From assembly GCA_949316235.1 (NCBI GenBank), contig OX438743.1, forward strand, positions 41,075,242-41,139,241: a DNA stretch of 64,000 bases. The letters run 5' to 3'. Shown piece by piece: positions 27,101 to 39,100 of the stretch. The stretch is from Oegoconia quadripuncta (taxonomy: Eukaryota > Arthropoda > Insecta > Lepidoptera > Autostichidae). The translations under genes were made by a program, and so were the position numbers. Positions within the stretch are counted from its first letter, which is position 1, and every line of letters begins with the position of its first letter. The notes under the pieces were generated by a model. That model was not told the DNA's origin. It ran no database searches and was given only the letters and a program-made list of their open reading frames with translations.

Positions 27101-30100
27101 ATCTCTTCGCTTAGACAGTTTATAATAGACTAGACAGTTTAAATAGAGTCCTTGATTTAAATTTGCCAAAACGCAAAATTCCAGTCCTAGTATCATGGTC
27201 TGTTTTCGTTATTTCATTCAATTTACGGGATCTGTCCTATTGTATAAATCAGTGATAACTAATCACATTAAAATCAACAACACAAAAAGACAATACGCCA
27301 TTCATGGTCGTGAGATAGTATGAGTTAACGAGACGTGGGCGAACCAAAGATCCAAGTCATTGGACAATGATGGGGTTTAGTAATTATTACACCGATAGGG
27401 CAGTGTATTGTTAGACACTTGAATTGGGTAAGTTAAACATTGTTAATAATATCTATTTATGTATTTGAAAACCAAAAACCCGAAAGCATATTTTGTATTT
27501 TGCGGACGCCACGTAAAATGTATCCTGTGAAATTCGTATCAAGACGAACCTAACGACACTTCCGTTCAGACTTCGAAATCGGTCAAGCCGTTTAGGACAT
27601 AGGATGCGCCAAAGGAACAGATATACTTACATACATATCTACACTCGAAACACCCTCTATAAATAACCTCTTGCCGCTTGTTCAAAAGGCAATATTCCCC
27701 TGAAAAGAACAAGCCACGCTTTACTGAGATACCGACAAAGACTGAACAGACACACGTACAACTCTGTCAAACACATAACACACGCCTTTTTTCATTGGCG
27801 GTTAAAAAGGTTAGAATATTATAATCTTTTATCTAAGTGACACTCCAGTAATGAGGTAAGTGTAGGTCTTGCAATCAGAAAATACAAGATTATTGGTGTC
27901 GTTAAAACTATTTGGTTCTGTCAGTAGAGTTACTTGAGGTGAAGCACGCGCCTCTATTGCACACGTGTGCTTTGCATAACCCATGAGTCATGTTACAGTT
28001 GTGACCTGTCCGGTATGGGCGCGGTATGGAGTGTGAAAGCGACATTTATAATGTACCACACGTGGCACACATGAGTATACAGAGTTGCGCGTGCGCCGAT
28101 CGGACCGGATCAGGGTGTGTGCTTATGAAACTTTTGCATAGTACACTCAGCTTCAACATGGAGTAATAACGATTTGTTTTAAATCACTTCCATATTATCA
28201 TCAAATCAAATAGTGATAAACATGATGTCAATACAAAAGGATAAACTTGCAGGTCACATAAGTCGCCTCCGCAAAGTCAATAATTCATTCAAAGGGTTAT
28301 GTATACGCTTTTTCAATAAGGTTCCTGTTGATATACAAAATATTCCTTTCAATAAATTTAAAGATACTATAAAACAGAAACTTATTAAGAAAGCATATTA
28401 TAAAATAACAGATTATTTAGATGATAAACATCATTGATGATTCATGGACATTCGCATTACCACGCTATTTCACAATTAATAATGAAATATTATAATATAA
28501 AAAAATAATTAATGTTGTAATATATAAACTTTTTTTTTTAAAAGAGCAATCAATCGAGTTTCTTGCTTGTTCTTCTCAGGGGAAAATTGCCTTTTGAACA
28601 AGCACTAGCTTTAAAAATGTAAAATCTGACTATTTTAAGTGTACCCTGTGAACCTACAAAATAAAGCATTTTTGATTTGATTTGTTTTGATCACTTATCT
28701 GTCCAGTCGTAAGGAATAAGACAACAAGTTGGGCTTCAGAGTATCTCTATGAGGGATAAATTTAAAGCACCTCATCGATTTGACGGAGGTTTGCGATTGG
28801 CGACCGGTTGGTGTATGGATAGTGACCCTGTCAGCGAAACCAACGGTTGCGGGTTCGAATCCCGTGACGGGTAAATGTTTGTGTGATGAATACGAACATT
28901 TGTTCCCGAGTCATGGATGTTTATATAAATATTTATGTATGTTTATCCGTTACCTAGTGTCCACAGTACAAGCTTTGCTTAGTTTGGGACTAGATGATTG
29001 GTGTAAGTATGCTAAATATTTTTTTATTTATTTAATATATTAATTACTCACTAAAACTTAATGTACGTAAGAAAGAATTTGCAATTGTTTAGGAAAAATA
29101 GTGAATACATAATGTAAATACTAGATAATGAATTGCTGTTCATAGCAGTCGCTTACACAAAGTCATTAAATCATTAGGAGACAATGCATACGCTTTTATA
29201 ATAAGGTTCCGGTAGACCAAATTGCCTTTAAATAAATTTTAAACCAATATTAAACGGAAACTATGTGCCAAAGGCTATTATAAAATTTCAGATTATCTAA
29301 TAAGAATGCATGGACATGAACCGCTCGGCGATATCCAGTCTATTATTTTCTTTGTTTTTCTGTATCGAATTGTAAAAATACTTATTTAAAAAGAGTAACC
29401 CCTGAATTTCTTGCTCGTTCTCTGGGGAGTCTATGAATGAGCGATAATAATTGTATGTCATGACGATTTCGAATGTTATTTGAATTTGAATTATTTAAAA
29501 AGTTGGAAGCTACAACATTTTCGTAAAGTAGTATTACGACCAAATACAGCAATTTCTTTCAAATATTTTTTTTAAATTAGGTATTCTTTGCTATCTTTTT
29601 ACTTACATTACTTATTCTACTTATGCGTGTAAATTTACATTAGAACCGGTTTATTCATTGCGAAAACTTTGAACATGAAAGTTAGTAACGAACATGACGA
29701 CCTGTTTGGTGTAGTGGTTAGCAACTCTGGCCACTATACCAAAAGGTTGCGGGTGCGAATCCCGCTAGGGGCATATGTTTGTGTGATGAATACAGACATT
29801 TGTACCCGAGTTTGGATGTTTTCATTTATAATAAGTATTTATTTACAAAAAAAAATGTATTTATGTAGTACATCAACCATCTGGTATCCACAACACAAGC
29901 CTATAGTTGCTTACTGTGGAACTAGATGGCGCTGTGTGTATGTCTAAAGATATTTTATTTTTAAATTTTTATAATGCCTAAGCCTATAATTTGACGACCG
30001 ATTGGTGTAGTGGATAGTGACCCTATCAGCGAAACCAACGGTTGCGTGTTCGAATCCCGCGACGGGTAAATATTTGTGTGATGAATATGAACATTTACTC

Positions 30101-33100
30101 CCGAGTCTTGGATGTTTATATAAATATTTATGTATGTTTATCCGTTATCTAGTGTCCACAGTACAAGCTTTGCTTAGTTTGGGACTAGATGATTGGTGCA
30201 AGTATGCTAAATATTTTTTTATTTATTTAATATATTAATTACTCACTAAAACTTAATGTACGTAAGAAAGAATTTGCAATTGTTTAGGAAAAATAGTGAA
30301 TACATAATGTAAATACTAGATAATGAATTGCTGTTCATAGCAGTCGCTTACACAAAGTCATTAAATCATTAGGAGACAATGCATACGCTTTTATAATAAG
30401 GTTCCGGTAGACCAAATTGCCTTTAAATAAATTTTAAACCAATATTAAACGGAAACTATGTGCCAAAGGCTATTATAAAATTTCAGATTATCTAATAAGA
30501 ATGCATGGACATGAACCGCTCGGCGATATCCAGTCTATTATTTTCTTTGTTTTTCTGTATCGAATTGTAAAAATACTTATTTAAAAAGAGTAACCCCTGA
30601 ATTTCTTGCTCGTTCTCTGGGGAGTCTATGAATGAGCGATAATAATTGTATGTCATGACGATTTCGAATGTTATTTGAATTTGAATTATTTAAAAAGTTG
30701 GAAGCTACAACATTTTCGTAAAGTAGTATTACGACCAAATACAGCAATTTCTTTCAAATATTTTTTTTAAATTAGGTATTCTTTGCTATCTTTTTACTTA
30801 CATTACTTATTCTACTTATGCGTGTAAATTTACATTAGAACCGGTTTATTCATTGCGAAAACTTTGAACATGAAAGTTAGTAACGAACATGACGACCTGT
30901 TTGGTGTAGTGGTTAGCAACTCTGGCCACTATACCAAAAGGTTGCGGGTTAGAATCCCGCTAGGGGCATATGTTTGTGTGTTGAATACAGACATTTGTAA
31001 CCGAGTTTGGATGTTTTCATTTATAATAAGTATCTATTTACAAAAAAAATGTATTTATGTAGTATATCAACCATCTGGTATCCACAACACAAGCCTATAG
31101 TTGCTTACTGTGGAACTAGATGGCGCTGTGTGTATGTCTAAAAATATTTTATTTTTAAATTTTTATAATGCCTAAGCCTATAATTTGACGACCGATTGGT
31201 GTACTGGATAGTGACCCTATCAGCGAAACCAACGGTTGCGGGTTCGAATCCCGCGACGGGTAAATGTTTGTGTGATGAATATGAACATTTACTCCCGAGT
31301 CTTGGATGTTTATATAAATATTTATGTATGTTTATCCGTTATCTAGTATCCATAGCACAAGCTTTGCTTAGTTTGGGACAGATGATTGGTGTAAGTGTCC
31401 GAAATATTTATTTATTTATTTATATTTATTATAATTACATAGGCTTTATCATCTTTCACAGAACACAATAAAGAGGGCAATGATTTTTGAAGGCAGAAAT
31501 AGACGAAGGTATATAAATATGGAGAGAAGTAACTGGTAATTTTTTTACAAATGATGTTTCAGTGTTGCTTTGCAGACTGTACAAAATCGGCCTATTAACT
31601 AGTCATAAGTAAATTTTATGACTAGATATTGGTAGTTAAGATTGCGTGTGCAATGTAAGTACATTTATGTACAATCTGGTTCAGTTCATATCCAGTTTTA
31701 GATATTGTTTGTTTTAAGGCAAATAACTGTTGATAATCTTGTGAAGTAAATTTGACTTTTTTTTATGATTAACTGGATACGCATTTGACCACAATCTCAC
31801 CTGATGGGAAGTGACGATGTAGCCGAAGTAGAAGCACACGATCTCAGTAGATTTTTTTATTTTATTATTATTAGTAGTTTTATTTTATTTATGACTAGCG
31901 TTGAGTCGAATGGACTTAACCTTCAGTTTCAATAGATATTGTTTTGTATAAACTTATTCTTAACTGTCAACTTAAGTTGGATCTCAAGTTATTAATACCC
32001 AAATGCCAGATATAATGATGTCCTTTAATGTCTTTACAATTTAATTATTGAAGTATTTCGTTATGATATTAGAGCGGGTAGGTGAGGAATACGAAGCCTC
32101 CTCCCGGCCTCCAGGACCCACAATCCTAACTCACAAAGGGCGGATTCTGCAAATACTTTAGTAATTAATGACAGTCTTGAAATATCTGTCGTCTTTTCTG
32201 GAGAAAGCGACACGGCGTATTTAAAATAATTAAATTAATATTTGTTATATTATTCTTGAAGGATTCTCGGTTCCGGTTGTTTTCAATTGTAGGCATACGT
32301 TAAGCTAAGTTGGTGGCCTACAGGAAGGCTTAAAAACGCTGACTGTCAGCCCCCGTAGTATGACATTATTTATTTATTTAACACTTTATTGCATATATAA
32401 GTACAAAAACATACATTGAACAAACATAGGACAGTAATTACGATACACAAAAGGCGAGTTTATCTCTGTAAGAGATTTCTTCCATCAAACCCTCGGAAGG
32501 AAAAAACTAATTTAAAGTGTTTTATTGCAGACAAAGAGCGATACTTAAAATATAGAACAATACATTAACAAAACATCACTGTTATGGGAACACAATTGAC
32601 AAAAGACAAAACATTAAGATTTATAGCAATAATGGTTTATACAATCTGTCCGGGGGACCACTGTACAGACTTTAGGGGCTAATAGTACACTTATTTTGAC
32701 GAATAAAATATACCACATATGGGGTCTAAACCCAATACCCTCCATACGGCAGCCATTTTTAATTTCAATTATTTTATAACGAGGTTCTTGTTCTCAAATT
32801 GCAATAATTACAAAAATTGTAGCATTTTTTTCATGATTTTTTTTTATTGTATACATTACGGTATTACCTATCAGTATATGGCTAAATGTTTTGCATAAGA
32901 TCTATCACTTTCAATAAAAAAAATATTAAAGTCAGATTTTGGGATAAAATTTTACATTATTTTTTAGTTTAAACGCTTTTCCACAAAAAGCAACCCTATT
33001 GATAATTTTACCTACTTTTTGTTGAATACTTAAAAAAAGCATACCAAGGGAGCCATGTGAGAAAGTTTGGAAGGAGAACGCATGAAAACGCATTGTTTGT

Positions 33101-36100
33101 CGCACGCGAGTTACTCATACTCACAATTCTTTATTTCCATAAACTTTAATTAGAGCACTTGGACACGTCAACATAGATAAATAGTAGAATTCATGATAAT
33201 TATATAAGGTACCTATTTAAAAATAAACGAAGTTAAGCTGCTGTAAAGGGGCATTGTCAATTATCTCATAAGCTAAGCTACTGTCGAGAGGCATTGTCAA
33301 GTAAATACAATAAAATAATCAAATAACATAATAAATAGCTGCTGTACAGAGGCATTGTCAAACTTATGTAATTAATTATTAAATAAAAAAATAAGAATTA
33401 AAGCTTATTAAACTAGTTAGCTGCTGTAAAGGGTCATTGTCATCTTTAGCGAGGTGTTTAGCTGCAGTTAAGCGAGGTGAGAGTGGGATAGTTGTATTTC
33501 GTGCAAACGAATGAGCAGAACAAATATTATATCACTTTAACCGCCTCCGTGGCTCAATATAAACAACATTGGGTTTAAGATTCGGAGGTCGCGGGTTCGA
33601 ACCCCAGCGGGCTACATGTTTAAGTACTCGGTTTAGTTGGTGGTAGGGCATTTTAAATGTCCGCCTGGCTATCTACCACCATCTTATCTAAATCTACCGT
33701 CAAGCAGCAATGTTAATAGCATTGTTGTGTTCCGGTTGTCAGAGATAAATGATAGCTAGTTCCGCAAATGTGTTGGGGGTTTCCGGGTCAGTACGCTTCC
33801 ACCTTCGTCCTCATCTTCACTTAACATCAGGTGTGATTGAGGTAAAGTACCAACCCGTTGTGCATAAAAAAAAAAACTCGACATAAACGTTTATTGCGCC
33901 TGTGATGCTTCTAGTGCAGAATTAGTAACATGACAGAAGCGATACACGTTTATAATAAATAAATAAATAAATATCCCTGGACATGCACACAATGCCACCT
34001 AGTTCCGCATTAAGCAACTATAGGCTTGTGTTGTGGATACCAGATGGTTGATATACTACACAAATACATTTTTTTTTTGTAAATAAAATAAAAAAATTCT
34101 ATTCTTACCACTTTTCTGAAACTGTATTTTCTTTTCTGTTGTGCAATAAAGTGTATTTGTATTTGAAAAACATCCATAACTCACGAAGACAATGTCTATA
34201 TTCATCATACAAACATATGCCCCTAGCGGGATTTGAACCCGCAACCTTTTGCTATAGCAGTCAGAGTTTCTAACCACTACACCAAACAGGTCGTCAATGA
34301 TGCAGTTTTCGTTTTCATCAAAATCGGGCCAATGACTCCTTTGTGTACTTTTCGCTATAAGTAATTGTTTCAGATTTAGCCTTCCACGTCTATTTGAAAA
34401 ATTCACCCTGTGTACATTCATGTTGACAAATAAAGGAACTCATTTAATTTTACAGAGGAATTTTCAAGTTAGTGAATCCAGCCAAGTCATCGATCAGGTT
34501 AGATTCAGAGGCACGCTCCGTTGTTTAATGTTCGATTGTATTTTTAGATATTCCCTTTTATTTTCCGGGTTTTTCCTTTCCGACAATTACGGAGTGTTTA
34601 CCCGTTTGATTTCTGTTGTGGAATAACAATCTGCAAACAGAGTCTTGTTCGGAGCTTTATGAATTCGCAAAACTTCGGTTCTCCTTTGGGAATGAAGGGT
34701 AGGTAATGTTCATTCGTAGAGTGGTGCCTGTTTTGGCCAATTGGCAGGGTTGCCGCAGGTGGAAAAATGGGTTAATAAAGTGCTATTCCTAAGGAAAATT
34801 ACAATAAAATAATCGTATATTCCAAAATTATGATCCATAATTTTAGATGCCTATAAAAACCACACTTCTTTTCGTTAACCTAATAGTTTCTGTCGCCTTA
34901 AAAGTACAGTGCTAATCAAATTGCTTTGCCAAGTCAATTTACAGTTCAATTAAATTAAATTAAATTCTCATCTTCACTTAACATCAGGTGTGGTTGAGGT
35001 CAAGTACGAACATGTCGTGAATAAAAAAAAAAAAATTTTAATAGAATCGGACCGGACCGGCCCGGATCGAACCGAATTGAATTGAATTTAATTAAATTCA
35101 AAATTGATCTTTTCACCTATGGGAAAAATCATATTATTTTAATCATAAAAATACGTGCATTTCTATGTTTGGATCGTTCGTATGGAAAATCATCAAAAAA
35201 TGTTATAAATACGGTATAGATTGTACAGTCTGAAACAGAGTAACCTATACAGGCCTGTATAATACAAATTAAGTTTTCCCAGGAAATCACCGACGCTTTT
35301 GGATATTTTTTTAAAATACTTGCAGCAATTACTGAGTACGACAATATAACAAAAGTACTGTTGAAAAATATTCATCATTTCTGATGATAAAGCCGGAATG
35401 TAGAGACTCATTGATGGACTTTGTTACTCGCCTTTTACTAGAATAATATGTGATAATGATGATAGAGTATAAGCATGTTTTTTATATTTTTAACGTAGTA
35501 CTTATTAACTAAAATATACTCTTAAATATACATAATAAAAAAAATCCATAACTCGGGTACACATATTGTATCGTGGATGTTGTTTAAGGTATTAAACATA
35601 TAAGCTTTAATAAAGCTATCATTTATGTTTGGGATATCTCTGACCACCCCATTTGGGATAAAGGTCGTGACAAGAATGTATGTAACATTAGATCGTCTAA
35701 TTAAATACGTATCGATATAAAAAGGTTGTCAATAAATACGTTAGGTATGAAAGCCTCAGGGCTCGAGTCCGCTCGCACTTGACCGTCTCTTTTGTCCTTA
35801 GTTCATATGACGGGCGAGTGACTTTGTCCCAGTTCACATTGTGTTTTATTATTTCAAGTCACACAAGGGTCTTGCATTAGACACAAAATTACACAACAGT
35901 TGTTTTATTTCAAAACTATAGCATACAGTCTGTGAGGAGTTTTAGCTGATATTGAAGTTTTGGATAGAAATTTGCAAGTATATTGGACAGAGTCAAAAAT
36001 TATTTTGTACCTTATGAAATATAAGTAGTCACATTTAACATTTTTACCCGACTGCTTCAGGAAGGAGGGTAATATTTTAGTGTGTATACCAAATACCAAC

Positions 36101-39100
36101 CAAATAAATTCACAATTAATAATGAAATATTATTATATAAACATTACCTTCCTGGGGCATTCGGTAGGTCCAAGGTCCTCTAGGGCCAACGTAATTCATT
36201 AAGTGATGTTTATAGTATGGTATACTAAAAATCTTACAGTCGCATTACATAAACGCGGACGTGATCCAATCGGACCCGTTTGTGTCGAAGACGACCGGTC
36301 TACATGTAGACCGATAAACAGGAACCAAGCCTTTATGACTCGGTTTTGTAACTACATGTATGTGACAGATTTAAAGAGTATAATATTCTAAACCTTTTCG
36401 TCACAGTACATTTTTGAAAATCTAATATATGTCAAAAAAATATAGCATCATTTAGGAAAAATAGTGATAAACATGATGTCAATACAAGAAATAAAGATAT
36501 ACTTGCAGGTCACATAAGTCGCTTCCACAAAGTCAGTAATTCATTCAAAGGGTTATGTATACGCTTTTTCAATAAAGTTCCTGTTGATATACAAAATCTT
36601 CCTTTCAATAAGTTTAAAGATACTATAAAACAGAAACTTATTAAGAAAGCATATTATAAAATATCAGATTATTTAGATGATAAACAATCATGGACATAAC
36701 CAGCCCGTTCGCATAACCAGGCTATTTCACAATTAATAATGAAATATTATAATATAAAATAATAATTTTGTAATATAAAAACCTTTTTTTTTTAAAGAGC
36801 AACCTCTCAAGTTTCTTGCTTGTTCTTCTCAGGAGAAAATTGCCTTTTGAACAAGCAGTGGCTTTAAAAATGTAAAATCTGACTATATTAAGTGTACCCT
36901 GTGTACCTACCTACAATATAAAGCATTTTTTATTTGGTTTGATTTGAAAATCTCCATACAACTTTCTATATCTCTGGGTCTAGAATCAGTTATTACCTAA
37001 TTCGCAGCACACCGCTGTTTAGTACTCGGTTTGGTTGATTGTAGGGTATTTTAAAAGTCCGCTTGGCTAGTTACCACCATCTTATCTAAGTCTGATGCCA
37101 AACAGCAATGTTAATAGTATTCTTGTGTTCCGGTTGTCAGAGATTAGATAGCCAGCTTCGGACTACTAGGTATGGGGAGGGATTCCACCCGTATGTAGTT
37201 AACATATAATGCGAACAGCCAGGGCATGAAACTCCCTTCCGGCGTCAGTTTTTCCTGAATCCTACAACCTTGGGATCTTCAAGAGCAGGGTGAATAGGCA
37301 TCTACTGAGATCGCGTGCTTCATCTTCGGCCACATCGTCATTTCCCATCAGGTGAGATTGTGGTCAAACGCGTATACGGTTAACCATAAAAAAAAGCCAT
37401 TTCCCCAAATATGATGGGGTTTGCGAGTCCACCTTCGGTCTTCACTTAACAAAAACAACCTATGACGTCACATCCATTTAGGATCGGTATAAGTGTATAC
37501 CGAAGCCGTAAATGTTTAAGTAATTTGCTAAGAACCATATCACCACACTGTACGCGTAATTCAAAAACCTTTGTAGGATATTTTTTTCTATTTGTACTTC
37601 ATGAAAGAAAGAACAAAATCCTTTGGCTGCCTCGGAAATACGGTATAGGTTGGGTATACACAAGTTTCACAATTCATAAAGGAAGTTTCTAAGCGTACTT
37701 ACCGGCACAAAAACTATTCTCAATAAAGGACATGTTACAGAAACGTATCGAGCGTAAAAAATTGTGTTCAGAATAAAATGGTTCGTGAAAAAATGCTGGG
37801 AGCAACAATTTATCGTCGGGTTTTAAGCCTCTCCGCCAACTTTTATATTAAATTTCTTTCACGGCAAAGTTCTGGTTATAATACAGGGCAGCAGGAACTG
37901 CTAGTCGGGAAAAAAGACGGTCAAGTGCGATCTGGCTTTAGAGGGGATGTAGTTTGTCCATTATATTGTTGCGGACACAAAAACACATACAAGTGACACA
38001 AATCATAACAATGTAAGTTTAAAAACCAGAAAATCCGACAGCGTAATTTGCATTTTACGGGCGCCATGTTGAGTTTTAATGTTTTTTTTTTATATATGTG
38101 AGGGCGGCAAACGAGCATGCGGGTCACCTGACCGCCGCCCATGGACACCCGCAACACCAAAAGTATCCTATGAAACTCCTGGGTCCAAGACGAATTCAAC
38201 AATACCATGCACATTGAAATCGGTCATTCCGTTTAGGCTACAGGAGGTAACATACAATCTACATACATACAGAGTGTATGTACACTCTAAAACATTACCC
38301 TTCTTCCTTGGGCAGTCGGGTAAAAATACCCTGAATCAAATCAAATCAAAATATTTCATTTCATAGGATAAAATTATCACTTGAAAACGTCACTATTAAT
38401 ATTACATTTAAATTTACTGCTCATTCACAAAGCTGACTCCCCAGAGAAGAACGAGCAAGAAAATCCAGGGTTGCTCTTTTTTTTTTGCAGATTATGGGTT
38501 ACAATTTGTGCTTTGATAATTATTATGAATAATAAGACAGCTATGTCCATGCTTGCTTATCATTCAAATAGTCAGTGATTTTAATGATGAATGATGAATG
38601 AATGAATGATGAATAGCCTTTTGCTAATAATTTGTTTTATGATTGCTTTAAAATAAAAAAAAAGGAGATAGAGAGTAGTTACTGAAGTCGGATTTTTGCC
38701 GGTTCAGTTACTTACTCGGGAGTATTTTGACACGTCGACAGTGTCGAACTCGACTTTTGAAGTGAGAACGTCATTCTGTAATTTTCGCTTGCGCTTTCAA
38801 AAATGAATGACGCAAATCGCTCTTCAGGCGAGCTGGACGTTCCTTTCGTGTAAATACTTATATAAAGTGAAGAATTTTAAGTGTAGCAATGAATAAAACA
38901 TAATCAACTCACTTGTGCTGGCGATTTCTCTGGCTGAAGAATGTCCTTGGTATCAGCGTATTCGATGCCCGGCGCAACGGACGGGAGCGCTGCCGACAAT
39001 ATTATTATGTTTTAAATAAAATAAAAAAACAAACACACTAAGACCATAGACATACAATACAATACAATGCAATGCAATGCACTATGCAAGGTACTAGTGG

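Larger units (their letters stand above)
28800..31432 (+). repeat. Tandem duplication, unit 1195 bp (SINE-B, LINE-J, SINE-A)
   Basis: Unit 1 is 28801-29995 and unit 2 is about 29996-31189, with a third SINE-B closing the array. Each unit holds SINE-B, an old LINE-J end, about 230 bp of unique sequence and SINE-A. The offsets measured at three landmarks are 1194-1195 bp. The unique parts are nearly identical. Confidence 0.95.

Noticed and set aside
28800..31432. CRISPR-like direct repeats
   Set aside because: The repeats are a 1.2-kb tandem duplication of retroposons in a eukaryotic genome, not short repeats with unique spacers.
28780..31471. Recurring ORFs with [26 protein letters not shown]
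   Set aside because: They are translations of SINE-B copies, including the minus copy at 13.3 kb. There is no host-like codon use or splice context.
37478..37663. Extra minus-strand exon of the secreted-protein gene in its large intron
   Set aside because: The frame is not Gln/Pro/Tyr-rich, lacks good splice sites in phase, and is not needed for the continuous reading frame.
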